A DNA stretch of 64,000 bases from Thiodiazotropha sp040506195 (GTDB taxonomy: Bacteria; Pseudomonadota; Gammaproteobacteria; Chromatiales; Chromatiaceae). Below the pieces are notes generated by a model, which saw only the letters and a list, made by a program, of their open reading frames with translations, was not told the DNA's origin and ran no database searches. The translations under genes were made by a program, and so were the position numbers. The DNA lies in NCBI GenBank assembly GCA_040506195.1, contig JBEVXH010000004.1, forward strand, positions 463,482 to 527,481, written 5' to 3'. This document shows positions 51,708 to 60,233 of the stretch, one piece after another (the stretch's first letter is position 1; every line of letters starts with the position of its first letter).

Positions 51708-52568
51708 ATGCGGGTGCTTGCAGTCGGCGGCGCAACCCTCGACATCATCAATCGTGTTGCTGCCTTTCCGGATGAGGACGATGAACTGCGCGCCGCTGCT
51801 CAACGACAATGTCGCGGCGGTAATGCAACGAACACCCTGGTGGTATTGACTCAACTGGGCCACCGCTGCAGTTGGGCAGGGACACTGGGAGATGATGCGG
51901 CCAGCCGGTTTGTCATGAGTGACCTGCAACAGTATGGCGTTGATACGGAGTGGGCGACGATTCAACCCGGTGGGGTCACGCCAACCTCCCATATCATCGC
52001 CAGTCAGGCGACTGGTTCGCGTACCATCATTCATTATCGTGACCTCCCGGAGTATCGGATTGAGGCCTTTGAGAAGATCGATCTCAACAATTATGACTGG
52101 ATCCATTTTGAGGGGAGAGAGGTTCCGGCTTATGAGGCGATGCTAAGGCATGCCAGACTCACGCCACACTCAGCGACCATCTCCCTGGAGATCGAAAAGC
52201 CTCGGGAAGGTATCGAAGGGCTGGCGGCTATGGCCGATGTCGTGATTCTCGCCAAGGCCTATGCATCGTCGCAGGGGTTCAGGTGCGCGCAGGATCTGTT
52301 TGATTCAATTCGCTCCCGTGCGGAATCCGCTATGTTGTTCGCAACCTGGGGAGTGGAGGGCGCTTGGCTACAGAGCGTTGCCGGAGATACCCTGCATGTG
52401 CCGGCATACCACCCCCCGGAGGTGATCGATACCCTGGGGGCGGGTGATGTCTTCAATGCCGGGGTGATAGATGGTTTGCTGGCGGCTTCAGACCCTGCTG
52501 AGGTCCTGCGCAATGCGGTACGTCTGGCAGGGGAAAAGTGTGGTCGTCGGGGGCTGTGCATTGTCTGA
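51708..52568 (+). CDS. PfkB-family sugar kinase (ketohexokinase-like)
   Basis: A 286-residue ribokinase-type kinase that phosphorylates a sugar or related alcohol with ATP. N-terminal motif RGGNATNTLVVLTQLG (signature 1), ATP/anion-hole motif DTLGAGDVFNAGVIDG near the C-terminus with the catalytic Asp, and GTLGDD. The size and the R-x-G-N-A-T-N-T pattern resemble ketohexokinases. It overlaps the Rieske gene, and ATG 51708 sits 31 bases after the giant coiled-coil gene, so the three may be transcribed together. Confidence 0.87.
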   Translation: MRVLAVGGATLDIINRVAAFPDEDDELRAAAQRQCRGGNATNTLVVLTQLGHRCSWAGTLGDDAASRFVMSDLQQYGVDTEWATIQPGGVTPTSHIIASQATGSRTIIHYRDLPEYRIEAFEKIDLNNYDWIHFEGREVPAYEAMLRHARLTPHSATISLEIEKPREGIEGLAAMADVVILAKAYASSQGFRCAQDLFDSIRSRAESAMLFATWGVEGAWLQSVAGDTLHVPAYHPPEVIDTLGAGDVFNAGVIDGLLAASDPAEVLRNAVRLAGEKCGRRGLCIV

Positions 52569-52911
52569 GCGTCATGTGGTCTGTGATATCTCATCCCTGG
52601 GGGATCCGGGAAGTCGTGGATTCGTCGTTGAGGGTGAGAGTGGCGATGTGGAGCTGTTCGTTGTCCGTCGTGGCGAACACCTGGCTGCGTATAAAAACAG
52701 CTGCCCCCATACCGGTGTCAATCTTGAATGGCAACCGGATCAGTTTTTGGATCTCAGCAATAGCTACATCCAGTGTGCGACACATGGCGCCCTGTTCAGA
52801 CTCAAAGACGGCTACTGTCTAAGCGGTCCCTGTGCGGGTGAGCTGCTCGAATCCGTTGAGGTGCGGCTTGAAGCGGGGCTGGTTGTGGTGATCCTGGATA
52901 ATGTGGGGTAA
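52561..52911 (+). CDS. Rieske [2Fe-2S] ferredoxin-like protein
   Basis: A 116-residue soluble Rieske protein with the two ligand loops CPHTGVNLEW and CATHGALF (Cys-X-His in each). No transmembrane helix, so it resembles NirD-like or dioxygenase-type ferredoxins rather than bc1 subunits. TTG 52561 is chosen: it overlaps the kinase stop by 8 bases and has GGGGG upstream; earlier in-frame starts lie deep within the kinase gene. Client enzyme unknown. Followed by a strong hairpin. Confidence 0.82.
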   Translation: MSERHVVCDISSLGDPGSRGFVVEGESGDVELFVVRRGEHLAAYKNSCPHTGVNLEWQPDQFLDLSNSYIQCATHGALFRLKDGYCLSGPCAGELLESVEVRLEAGLVVVILDNVG

Positions 52912-52943
52912 ACACCCTCTTGCTATAAGTCAACAATTCCAGA

Positions 52944-52994
52944 TACCCCCTAAATGAAACCGGGCCTCAAAGGCCCGGTTTCATTTAGGGGGTA
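52944..52994. terminator. Bidirectional terminator with 23-base perfect stem
   Basis: Inverted repeat TACCCCCTAAATGAAACCGG-GCC with loop TCAAA; both arms (52944-52966, 52972-52994) pair without any mismatch. AT-rich flanks inside the stem give U-runs in both directions (GGTTTCATTT). It separates the convergent Rieske gene and the 66-residue minus-strand gene. Confidence 0.85.
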
Positions 52995-53017
52995 CAGAGA
53001 GAGAGTCTCTTATCCCA

Positions 53018-53218
53018 TCAGCTCATTTCGTCAAGGAAGGCGTTCAAGTCCGCCAGGACCAACTCGGGCGGAATCTCTCTCTCCGTACTCTGTTCCGGAG
53101 TCACCAGTTGGAGTTGCAGTGCTGGAATGGATGCATCGGGCGCATTAAGCTGCAGAGTCTCGTTTGTCAGGCCACTTTCAATGATCTGTCCTGTGCTCAT
53201 GTCGTAGACTGTCTTCAT
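53018..53218 (-). CDS. Small conserved protein, 66 residues
   Basis: Begins MKTVYDMSTGQIIES and is acidic towards the end (ADLNAFLDEMS). A near-perfect ribosome site (GGAGGTGCAAC) precedes the ATG, and the strong terminator follows, so it is a real gene. No cysteine, membrane segment or known domain is seen. I do not recognise it. Its neighbours upstream on the same strand (DUF6763, aldo-keto reductase) are not obviously linked. Confidence 0.7.
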   Translation of the reverse strand: MKTVYDMSTGQIIESGLTNETLQLNAPDASIPALQLQLVTPEQSTEREIPPELVLADLNAFLDEMS

Positions 53219-53464
53219 GTTGCACCTCCTGCACCAAGTGCCAGTGGGGGTTCGTTACTTATTTTAGCGGCGTGTCGCCACCTAACTTTAACAACTCCAG
53301 CTCAAATCCGGCTGTAGCAGCAGGATATTTCATCCTTACAATGACTTACGTAAGAAATAGGAGACTGGTTTCACTATGCAGGTCAGGCCTTGCGTTTTCA
53401 ACGGTAGGAAAATAGGGGTTGAATGCGTGAGAGCCTCCATCAGTGATGGTGGTTCGCGATGAGA

Positions 53465-53758
53465 TTAGTCGTTATCCTCGAGGTGGTCGAGGGGGTTGGG
53501 TATGATTTCACCTGCCGGGTGGTCCAGATCGACACCGTAATCGTCTTTGGAGAGATCATAGGAGCCTGACCAATCCTCAGGCGGTGCGATGGGTTTGACC
53601 TCCAACGACTCCCAGTCCTCCATATCGTACTCTTCCACGGTACCGTCATAAAACTGGACTTCCACGACACCGTCATCTGGATCGAAGGCCACTACCTCAA
53701 GATTATCGCCATTGACAGTTTTAAACCAATCGCCAATACGGATTCTCGGTGAATTCAT
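53465..53758 (-). CDS. DUF6763-like small acidic protein
   Basis: A 97-residue acidic protein: MNSPRIRIGDWFKTVNGDNL starts an SH3-like beta-barrel (VEVQFYDGTVEEYDMEDWESL) and the tail is PEDWSGSYDLSKDDYG. This pattern matches the DUF6763 group of gammaproteobacterial sulfur oxidisers and relatives; function unknown. ATG 53764 is possible, but GGAG is better placed for 53758. Monocistronic as far as can be seen. Confidence 0.7.
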   Translation of the reverse strand: MNSPRIRIGDWFKTVNGDNLEVVAFDPDDGVVEVQFYDGTVEEYDMEDWESLEVKPIAPPEDWSGSYDLSKDDYGVDLDHPAGEIIPNPLDHLEDND

Positions 53759-53872
53759 TGTCATGGGTCTCCGACTTAATATGGTTTATCCCTGGGGATA
53801 ATTCGATTATGGCTCTGAACGCGTTTTATTGCCATTGTCATTCTCAATTATTTACAACAATCACTCATCTGG

Positions 53873-54913
53873 CTATGGCGCTGGACTGGGCTGTTGTGTA
53901 TGGATCGTTTCGATCTCAGCCAAGACCTCTTCGGGTAGGGTGATATGGATACTTTCAATATTCTCATCAAGTTGATCCAAAGTGGTTGCGCCGATGATAT
54001 TGCTGGTTACAAAGGGTCGGCTTGTCACATATGCCAGCGCCATTTGGGCGGGATTGATACCCTCTCTCTTCGCCAGCGCGACATATTTTTGGGTCACCCA
54101 AACAGCCTGTGGATTGGAGTATCGGATAAAACGGTCATAAAGGGTCAAGCGGGCTTTCGGGGGTTGTCGGCCATCGAGATACTTGCCGGAAAGTACGCCG
54201 AATGCCATCGGAGAGTAGGCCAGCAGTCCACAGCTTTCTCGATGGGCGATTTCCGCCAATCCGATTTCAAATGTACGGTTCAGCAGGTTATAGGGGTTTT
54301 GGATGCTGACAGCCCTCGGCAGATCATGCGCTTCGGCCAGGCTCAGATAGCGCATCAACCCCCAGGGGGTCTCATTGGAGACACCGATATGGCGTATCTT
54401 GCCTGCCTTTTTCAAATCGCCCAGGATCTGCAGGGTTTCCAGGATCGGCGTCATCTCTTCTGATCCAGCCGCCCGGTAACCGAGTTCACCGAAATAATTG
54501 GTGTGACGGTCCGGCCAGTGAAGCTGATAGATATCAATGTAATCTGTCTGCAGTCGTTGCAGACTCTCATCCACTGCCGCCTCGATGTTGACTCTGTCAA
54601 GACGCGGGTTGCCGTCTCTCAGGTAGCTTAACCAATCCGCCGGGCCGGAAACCTTGGTGGCGATGACCAATCGGTCGCGCTGACCGTGGCCGGCAAGCCA
54701 GGTGCCGATATGGCGTTCGGTCAGCCCTTGGGTTTTCGCCTTGGGTGGAACCGGATACATCTCGGCTGTGTCGATAAAGTTAATTCCGGCATCAATCGCC
54801 CGGTCGAGCTGAGCATGGGCCTCTGATTCGCTGTTCTGCTCTCCATAGGTCATGGTGCCGAGACAGAGTGCACTTACCTGAATGTCAGTGTGGCCGAGCT
54901 GGCGGTACTTCAC
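53873..54913 (-). CDS. Tas-like NADP(H)-dependent aldo-keto reductase
   Basis: A 346-residue (alpha/beta)8 oxidoreductase. Catalytic residues: Asp and Tyr in FIDTAEMYPVPP, Lys in LVIATKVSGP, His in YQLHWPDRHTNYFG; the C-terminal NADPH loop is NIIGATTLDQLDENI. The family signature MYPVPPKAKTQGLTERHIG points to Tas. The open frame runs 100 residues further upstream, but GTG 54913 (VKYRQLGHTDIQVSAL) is the true start, with AGGGGA upstream. Broad substrate range in this family; the natural substrate is unknown. Confidence 0.9.
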   Translation of the reverse strand: MKYRQLGHTDIQVSALCLGTMTYGEQNSESEAHAQLDRAIDAGINFIDTAEMYPVPPKAKTQGLTERHIGTWLAGHGQRDRLVIATKVSGPADWLSYLRDGNPRLDRVNIEAAVDESLQRLQTDYIDIYQLHWPDRHTNYFGELGYRAAGSEEMTPILETLQILGDLKKAGKIRHIGVSNETPWGLMRYLSLAEAHDLPRAVSIQNPYNLLNRTFEIGLAEIAHRESCGLLAYSPMAFGVLSGKYLDGRQPPKARLTLYDRFIRYSNPQAVWVTQKYVALAKREGINPAQMALAYVTSRPFVTSNIIGATTLDQLDENIESIHITLPEEVLAEIETIHTQQPSPAP

Positions 54914-55024
54914 GGGAGTTTCCCCTGTTGATTTATGGTTTGGAGTTGCGGGCCAGACACCCATTATCGAGGTTTCAGCTAACAGCATAACTGAAATCCG
55001 TTTTGTGAAAAGGATAGATTCGCG

Positions 55025-55690
55025 ATGGAGCTTGATGGTGAACTTTTTTCCGATGTCCTGTTGTGGTGGTTTGCCGGCCTGTATGGTGTGGCGCTCCTTG
55101 TTGCGTTGCGCCTGGCGCCCTGGGGTCGACTTGCCCGCGACGGGCAGCTGCATGTCTTTCTTGGCGCAATCGTTGCACTGATTGTGCTCTGGCATATTCG
55201 TGCCCATTTGCAACCGGGGATCTCATTCCACCTGCTTGGCGCTACAGTGATAACCCTGATGTTCGGATGGTCTATGGCCATCGTTATGGCCAGTATCGCC
55301 CTATTGGCCGTCTGCCTGAACGCAGGCATAGGGTGGCAGGGTTATGTAGTCAGTTTTCTGACCGTGGCATTGGTTCCGATCACCCTCTCGCAAATTTCCC
55401 TGATATTGATACGCAGTTGGTTACCCAGGCAGTTCTTTGTGTATGTCCTTGGTAACGGCTTTTTTACCGCCTGGCTGGTTGGCTATGCGAGTGGCTATCT
55501 GGCGATGCAGCTGCTGGTTCTCAGTGGCGCCTATACCATGGCGGAACTGGAGGTCACTGTGATGCCATTCTTTCCCCTGATGTTTTTTCCGGAGGCCCTG
55601 GTCAACGGCTGGGTGATCACCCTGATGGTGGTGTTCTGTCCGACATGGGTTTACTCCTTCAGCGATGAGCAATATATCCACGGAAAATAG
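55025..55690 (+). CDS. CbiM-like/energy-coupling-factor type membrane protein
   Basis: A 221-residue integral membrane protein with about six helices. The central part, GISFHLLGATVITLMFGWSM and the following IALL helix, resembles CbiM (nickel/cobalt transport) proteins, as does VSFLTVALVPITLS. The N-terminal metal-binding MHI motif of true CbiM is not evident, and no ECF ATPase genes follow, so it may be an orphan family member of unknown cargo. Ribosome site AGGATAG before the ATG. Divergent from the aldo-keto reductase gene. Confidence 0.65.
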   Translation: MELDGELFSDVLLWWFAGLYGVALLVALRLAPWGRLARDGQLHVFLGAIVALIVLWHIRAHLQPGISFHLLGATVITLMFGWSMAIVMASIALLAVCLNAGIGWQGYVVSFLTVALVPITLSQISLILIRSWLPRQFFVYVLGNGFFTAWLVGYASGYLAMQLLVLSGAYTMAELEVTVMPFFPLMFFPEALVNGWVITLMVVFCPTWVYSFSDEQYIHGK

Positions 55691-55752
55691 CGTTCCGTTG
55701 AGGTATAGTGACGCTTTGATTTCTTCAGTAGCTGTAGCATAGAGGTAAGCCT

Positions 55753-56568
55753 TTGAGTTGGTGGGGTAAACTGGTAGGTGGTGCATTTGGTTTCGTGTTG
55801 GGTGGACCCTTGGGCGCGGTACTGGGTGCCGCCCTTGGTCATCGTTTCGATAAGGGCCTGCAGGGGCTGCCTGACGAGCAGATAAGCTGGGGGCCGGGCA
55901 ATCAGGAACGGGTTCAGACAGCCTTCTTCACAGCCACTTTTTCCGTTATGGGGCATCTGGCCAAGGCTGACGGTCGTGTCTCCCCGGATGAGATCAAGCT
56001 GGCCGAAGCCCTCATGGCGCAGATGTCGCTATCGAGCGAAATGCGTAAGACAGCGATCCGTCTGTTCAATGAAGGTAAAGCGGAAGGCTTTCCTCTGGAC
56101 GAAGTGGTGGAGCAGTTTCGACTGGAGTGCCATCGCCGTCAAACCCTGATACAGATGTTTCTCGAGATCCAGATCCAGGCGGCCTACGCAGACAACCGTA
56201 TGGATAGGGCTGAAGAGGCATTGTTGCTGCATATCTGTTCACTGCTGAATGTTTCCGAATTTACCTTCAGAAGACTGGAACGCATGATACGCGCCCAGTC
56301 TCACTATGCCGGTACCGGCAGAGATGGCAGAGCACCATCAAGGACGCAGGGCCTTTCCGTCAAGGATGCCTATGACATCCTGAACATTACATCGGAGGCG
56401 ACGGATAAGGAGGTCAAGCGGGCCTATCGGCGGCTGATCAGTCAACATCATCCTGACAAACTGGTCTCCAAGGGACTTCCCGAGGAGATGATGAAAATGG
56501 CGGCACAAAAGACGGATGAGATCAAAAAAGCCTATGAACGCGTAAAACAGGCCAGAGGCATGGCTTAA
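55753..56568 (+). CDS. djlA: DjlA-type membrane-anchored J-domain co-chaperone
   Basis: A 271-residue DnaK co-chaperone. The N-terminal glycine-rich membrane helix (LVGGAFGFVLGGPLGAVLGA) is typical of DjlA; residues ~55-175 form a TerB-like domain (FFTATFSVMGHLAKADGRVS); the J domain is at the end with HPD in RRLISQHHPDKLVSKG. The start is TTG 55753 (MSWWGKL), fitting the family. It stimulates DnaK's ATPase near the inner membrane, in envelope stress and capsule regulation in enterics. Confidence 0.9.
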   Translation: MSWWGKLVGGAFGFVLGGPLGAVLGAALGHRFDKGLQGLPDEQISWGPGNQERVQTAFFTATFSVMGHLAKADGRVSPDEIKLAEALMAQMSLSSEMRKTAIRLFNEGKAEGFPLDEVVEQFRLECHRRQTLIQMFLEIQIQAAYADNRMDRAEEALLLHICSLLNVSEFTFRRLERMIRAQSHYAGTGRDGRAPSRTQGLSVKDAYDILNITSEATDKEVKRAYRRLISQHHPDKLVSKGLPEEMMKMAAQKTDEIKKAYERVKQARGMA

Positions 56569-56587
56569 CAGTTAAAGGAGGAGAAAA

Positions 56588-56818
56588 ATGACCGATTCCA
56601 TTGACCCGATTCTTCTCAACTTCATCTATGTGATCTTTGGCGGCGCGCTGACAATTTTTTTCATGTGGTTCGGCTGCAAAGTCTTTAGTCATATTGTGAA
56701 TTTCAGTATTCCGGATGAGCTGCAGAAGGGGAATATAGCCGTTGGGATAATGATCATGGGCATCTTCATCGGTATTGGTACCGCACTCGGTTTGGTAATA
56801 GGGCTGGGTTTGAATTAA
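56588..56818 (+). CDS. DUF350 family small membrane protein
   Basis: A 76-residue protein with two transmembrane helices; the stretch DELQKGNIAVGIMIMGIFIG matches one unit of the DUF350 family. Most DUF350 proteins contain two such units, so this is a single-unit form. Strong ribosome site (AAAGGAGGAGAAAA). Function unknown. It lies between djlA and a lytic transglycosylase, probably in one transcript. Confidence 0.8.
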   Translation: MTDSIDPILLNFIYVIFGGALTIFFMWFGCKVFSHIVNFSIPDELQKGNIAVGIMIMGIFIGIGTALGLVIGLGLN

Positions 56819-56855
56819 GGCTGCTCAACTGTGATTCAATAGATCCGCACACTTC

Positions 56856-57416
56856 ATGTCGACTCCGCGCTGGTTGCTGTTGCTGGTTCTGCTCCCTTGC
56901 CTGGCCTTTGCCGGAGGACTCAAGCTCGTCAAGGATAAACACTGGAGCCGTGAATACGACAACTATTTTCGAAAATACACCAAACACTATTTTGGACCGC
57001 ATATCGACTGGTACTGGTTCAAGGCTCAGGCGATCGCCGAGTCCGGTTTGAAACCGACTGCCAAAAGCCCGGCTGGCGCAAAGGGCATCATGCAGATTCT
57101 GCCGGCCACTTATGAAGAGATTAAGGAAGACAATCCTCACTTTACCCTGATCAACGAACCCCGCTGGAATATCGCTGCGGGGATCTACTACGACCGCAAA
57201 CTATATCGGAAGTGGAAAAAGGGTTTGCCGACGCAACAACGGCTGGCTTTCGCCCTGGCCAGCTACAATGCCGGCTACGGCAATGTGAACAAGGCCTATA
57301 AAAGAGCCAGGAAGGAGCATGGAGAGATCAAGGCATGGCGCCAGGTTGAGTACTATGCCCCTGGTGAGACCCGCTTCTATATCAGACGGATCAAGGCATT
57401 GATGGATGTTGAGTAG
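56856..57416 (+). CDS. Lytic transglycosylase (SLT family)
   Basis: A 186-residue exported muramidase. Signal peptide MSTPRWLLLLVLLPCLAFA, then an SLT domain with the catalytic Glu in AQAIAESGLKPTAKSPAGAKGIMQI, the motif INEPRWNIAAGIYYDR and the ALASYNAGYGNVNKA sequence; it resembles the catalytic domain of MltF without its binding-protein part. Cleaves peptidoglycan between MurNAc and GlcNAc with 1,6-anhydro product. Convergent with the DUF3530 gene, 4 bases apart. Confidence 0.9.
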   Translation: MSTPRWLLLLVLLPCLAFAGGLKLVKDKHWSREYDNYFRKYTKHYFGPHIDWYWFKAQAIAESGLKPTAKSPAGAKGIMQILPATYEEIKEDNPHFTLINEPRWNIAAGIYYDRKLYRKWKKGLPTQQRLAFALASYNAGYGNVNKAYKRARKEHGEIKAWRQVEYYAPGETRFYIRRIKALMDVE

Positions 57417-57420
57417 GTTG

Positions 57421-58248
57421 CTATCGGCGCACAGCCTGTCTTAACCATGCAGCGATACGATAGCCTAACTCCTCCTGCATGCCGCTGAAAAAGTGATCGG
57501 CGCCGGATACTTCGACCTGCCGGTATTGTTTACGTCCGTTCCTAACGGCAATGGCACGGCGCAGTGGTGCGCTGTCGACCACAGAGGGATGGTCACGGCT
57601 GCCATAAAGATCGAGTATCGCTGTTTCCGCACCCTTGATGGCCAAAAACACCGGATCCTGCTCATCATCGGCGGACATCGCCACTCCGATGGCGGCAATT
57701 GCCCCAATCCGGTTGCCTGGCTGAGTCACAAAGTTCATGGCCATCCCGGCCCCCAGTCCATGTCCTATCAGGACTGTCTCGCCGTCTTGTCGCTCAGTCA
57801 GGAAATCGATGGCGGCCTGGATGCGCGGCAGGCTCAATTCGATCAATGACTGAATGGTCACAGGGTCGGACGGATCGTCAGTGATCGGTGTTTGGATCGA
57901 CAGGGTATCCCAACCCCTTTCAGCCAGATGGCGTCTTAAGGGATTGATGACTTCGTGCCAATCGGCATGGGAGCCGCTGTCATGCAGCAATACGGCACTG
58001 CCAAGGCGTTTTAGTGCGGACGTCTCCCTATGAATCGCCAGAAAGCGCACTGATTCGGTTTCAAGCCATACCGGACTGCCTTCAGAGAGGGCAGCCTCCA
58101 GCGCTTCCGAAACTCGCTGTTCACGGCTCAGATTGGCGGCAAGCGATATTTCCGCCATACCGATAAGCAGCAGCAGGAACAGCTGGTGAATAGGAACAGG
58201 GGTGATTCTTCTTCGTCTCAGCTTGGTCGTGCGAAGGTAGCGATTCAC
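57421..58248 (-). CDS. DUF3530 alpha/beta-hydrolase-like exported protein
   Basis: A 275-residue protein with an N-terminal signal or membrane segment (HQLFLLLLIGMAEISLAA) and an alpha/beta-hydrolase-like domain. The nucleophile elbow reads LIGHGLGAGMA: Gly-His-Gly in place of Gly-X-Ser, as in the DUF3530 family, so ordinary serine esterase activity is doubtful. Other segments: LLHDSGSHADWHEVI and SGADHFFSGM (possible catalytic His). Start GTG 58248 with AAGGAAATCC upstream; longer frames lack a signal. Gene is convergent with the transglycosylase. Confidence 0.78.
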   Translation of the reverse strand: MNRYLRTTKLRRRRITPVPIHQLFLLLLIGMAEISLAANLSREQRVSEALEAALSEGSPVWLETESVRFLAIHRETSALKRLGSAVLLHDSGSHADWHEVINPLRRHLAERGWDTLSIQTPITDDPSDPVTIQSLIELSLPRIQAAIDFLTERQDGETVLIGHGLGAGMAMNFVTQPGNRIGAIAAIGVAMSADDEQDPVFLAIKGAETAILDLYGSRDHPSVVDSAPLRRAIAVRNGRKQYRQVEVSGADHFFSGMQEELGYRIAAWLRQAVRR

Positions 58249-58499
58249 ATGGATTTCCTTAGGCCTTACAACGATCTTAGTGTACCCTCGCCAAAGTTTG
58301 AATAGCCATGGGTCCGTCAGAAGCATGCTTGATTGCAGAGTTCTGCCGACTGCGATTGCCGGCTGTGGATAATACCCAACAAAGGGGATAGCTGAAAATG
58401 GTGGCGCTTTGGGGTAAAGTGGCCTCCTTTTTTTGGATAATGTGGCGAGAAAATGGGTTTCCCAGGCCACAGCCGGCAGAACAGTAGGAGATGAAAATC

Positions 58500-59192
58500 A
58501 TGGCCCGTCAATCCGATAAGATCGCACCGTCAATATTGTCAGCGGATTTCGCCAGGCTGGGTGAAGAGGTGGATAGCGTCCTCGCTTCAGGTGCTGAGAT
58601 CGTTCATTTTGACGTCATGGACAACCATTATGTGCCGAACCTGACCATCGGTCCGCTGGTCTGCGAGGCCCTGCGCAAACATGGCGTCACAGCCGATATC
58701 GATGTCCATATGATGGTCAAGCCTGTAGACCGCATCATCCCCGATTTCGCCAAGGCCGGGGCCACCTACATCACCTTCCACCCGGAGGCCTCCGAGCATA
58801 TCGACCGCAGTCTGCAGCTGATCCGCAGCGAAGGTTGTAAATCGGGTCTGGTGTTCAATCCGGCCACCCCCCTCTCCCATCTCGACTATGTGCTCGATAA
58901 GGTCGACATGATTCTGCTGATGTCGGTCAATCCGGGGTTCGGCGGTCAGAGCTTTATTCCCGCCACCATGGATAAACTGCGCCAGTGCCGCAAACTGATC
59001 GATGATTCAGGCTTGGATATCCGCCTCGAGATCGATGGCGGCGTCAAGGTCGACAATATTGCCGAGATCAAGGCCGCCGGAGCCGACACCTTCGTGGCGG
59101 GATCGGGGATTTTCGGCTTTCCCGAAGCGGGCGATGCCAACCGTTACGATACCATCGTCGGTAAGATGATGGCGGAATTGGCCAAGGTCTGA
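58500..59192 (+). CDS. rpe: Ribulose-phosphate 3-epimerase
   Basis: A 230-residue TIM-barrel enzyme that interconverts ribulose-5-phosphate and xylulose-5-phosphate in the pentose phosphate and Calvin pathways. Metal ligands and motifs are in place: IAPSILSADFARL, HFDVMDNHYVPNLTIG, DVHMMV, SVNPGFGGQSF and the Asp in EIDGGVK. ATG 58500 is chosen over 58491, since the AGGAG abuts 58491 but is well spaced for 58500. In an autotroph it supplies both pathways. gph follows 185 bases on, across a repeat element. Confidence 0.95.
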   Translation: MARQSDKIAPSILSADFARLGEEVDSVLASGAEIVHFDVMDNHYVPNLTIGPLVCEALRKHGVTADIDVHMMVKPVDRIIPDFAKAGATYITFHPEASEHIDRSLQLIRSEGCKSGLVFNPATPLSHLDYVLDKVDMILLMSVNPGFGGQSFIPATMDKLRQCRKLIDDSGLDIRLEIDGGVKVDNIAEIKAAGADTFVAGSGIFGFPEAGDANRYDTIVGKMMAELAKV

Positions 59193-59212
59193 TTTGTTTG
59201 AATGAGTGATGA

Positions 59213-59342
59213 GTCCGCAAATAAACGCAAATAAAGAATGCTTGATGATTGATCGTTTATACGCAGATGCGTCTTGCCGCACCCTACACCCTGAGCCAGC
59301 AGTGTTATTACTATTTGCGTTTATTCGCGTTCATTTGCGGAC
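59213..59342. repeat. Dispersed inverted-repeat element, copy C (complete)
   Basis: 130-base element with exact terminal inverted repeats, GTCCGCAAAT at the left and ATTTGCGGAC at the right; the imperfect pairing continues inwards over about 25 bases. The core has GTCTTGCCGCACCCTACACC. Lies between rpe and gph, where it may separate or attenuate their transcripts. Confidence 0.8.
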
Positions 59343-59377
59343 CGATTTACACGGTCTTCGATTGAGGGCATGCAGTC

Positions 59378-60055
59378 ATGATTAAGAAACCCGAAATGAT
59401 CCTCATCGACGTGGACGGCACCCTGGTCGACAGCGTGCCTGATCTGGCCTATTGCGTGGATGAGATGATGGATCGGCTGGGTCGACCGCGCCACGGTGAA
59501 ACAATAGTCCGGGACTGGGTCGGTAATGGAGTGGAGCGCCTGGTTCGCCGTGCCCTCATCGGCCAGCTTGACGGTGATCCGGACGAAACCGATTTTGAGC
59601 GCGCCTATCCCATCTTTCTCGATCTCTATGCTGAAAACACGAGTAAGCGTTCAGTGCTCTATCCGGGAATTCGTGAAGGTCTGGACTATTTGAAAAGACA
59701 GGGCTTTCGCCTCGGCTGTGTGACCAACAAGGCAGCCCGGTTCACCCTGCCGCTACTGCGGGATCTGGGTGTTCATGACGATTTCGAGATAGTCGTTGCC
59801 GGCGATACGCTGCCGAAGAAGAAGCCCGATCCGATGCCCCTGCTGCATGCTGCCGAACAACTGTCGGCTGACCCGACCGCCTCACTGATGGTGGGTGATT
59901 CACAGAGCGATGTGAAAGCGGCCCGTGCCGCCGGTTTTCAGATTGTCTGCATGAGTTACGGTTATAATCATGGCGAGGATATCCGGCACTATAATCCGGA
60001 TGCGGTGCTCGACTCATTGGTCGAGATCAGTGCCTTGTTGGAAAATGCCGCTTGA
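59378..60055 (+). CDS. gph: Phosphoglycolate phosphatase
   Basis: A 225-residue HAD-family phosphatase that removes 2-phosphoglycolate, made by RuBisCO oxygenation or DNA repair. HAD motif I is LIDVDGTLVDSVPDL (nucleophile DVDGT), motif II CVTNK, motif III Lys in KKKPDPMPLLHA, motif IV MVGDSQSDVKAA. Full length. rpe-gph-trpE order is common in gammaproteobacteria; the link with Calvin-cycle chemistry is general. Confidence 0.93.
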   Translation: MIKKPEMILIDVDGTLVDSVPDLAYCVDEMMDRLGRPRHGETIVRDWVGNGVERLVRRALIGQLDGDPDETDFERAYPIFLDLYAENTSKRSVLYPGIREGLDYLKRQGFRLGCVTNKAARFTLPLLRDLGVHDDFEIVVAGDTLPKKKPDPMPLLHAAEQLSADPTASLMVGDSQSDVKAARAAGFQIVCMSYGYNHGEDIRHYNPDAVLDSLVEISALLENAA

Positions 60056-60122
60056 GACCCGCCCAAGTTTGGATTAGTGTTAACAGGCCCTGGCAGCAAC
60101 TATTGACGGTAAACAATACGAA

Positions 60123-60179
60123 ATGACCCTGCTTTCACACAACACGACCTTGATGTATGGCGCGCGATGGCGTTGGTGA
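60123..60179 (+). CDS. trpL: Probable trp leader peptide
   Basis: A short open frame, MTLLSHNTTLMYGARWRW then TGA, ends 54 bases before trpE. Two of its last three codons are TGG; this clustering of tryptophan codons just before a stop upstream of trpE is what attenuation leaders show. It is followed by a possible hairpin, GGTGATT - CCCG - AATCAACC, at about 60175-60193. A second in-frame ATG at 60153 would give MYGARWRW. The ribosome site is weak and a full terminator with U-run is not obvious, so attenuation is likely but not certain. Confidence 0.6.
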   Translation: MTLLSHNTTLMYGARWRW

Positions 60180-60233
60180 TTCCCGAATCAACCTGTTAAA
60201 TCCCGTCGTCCGGTCTTTTGTGTGGAGAGGAAA

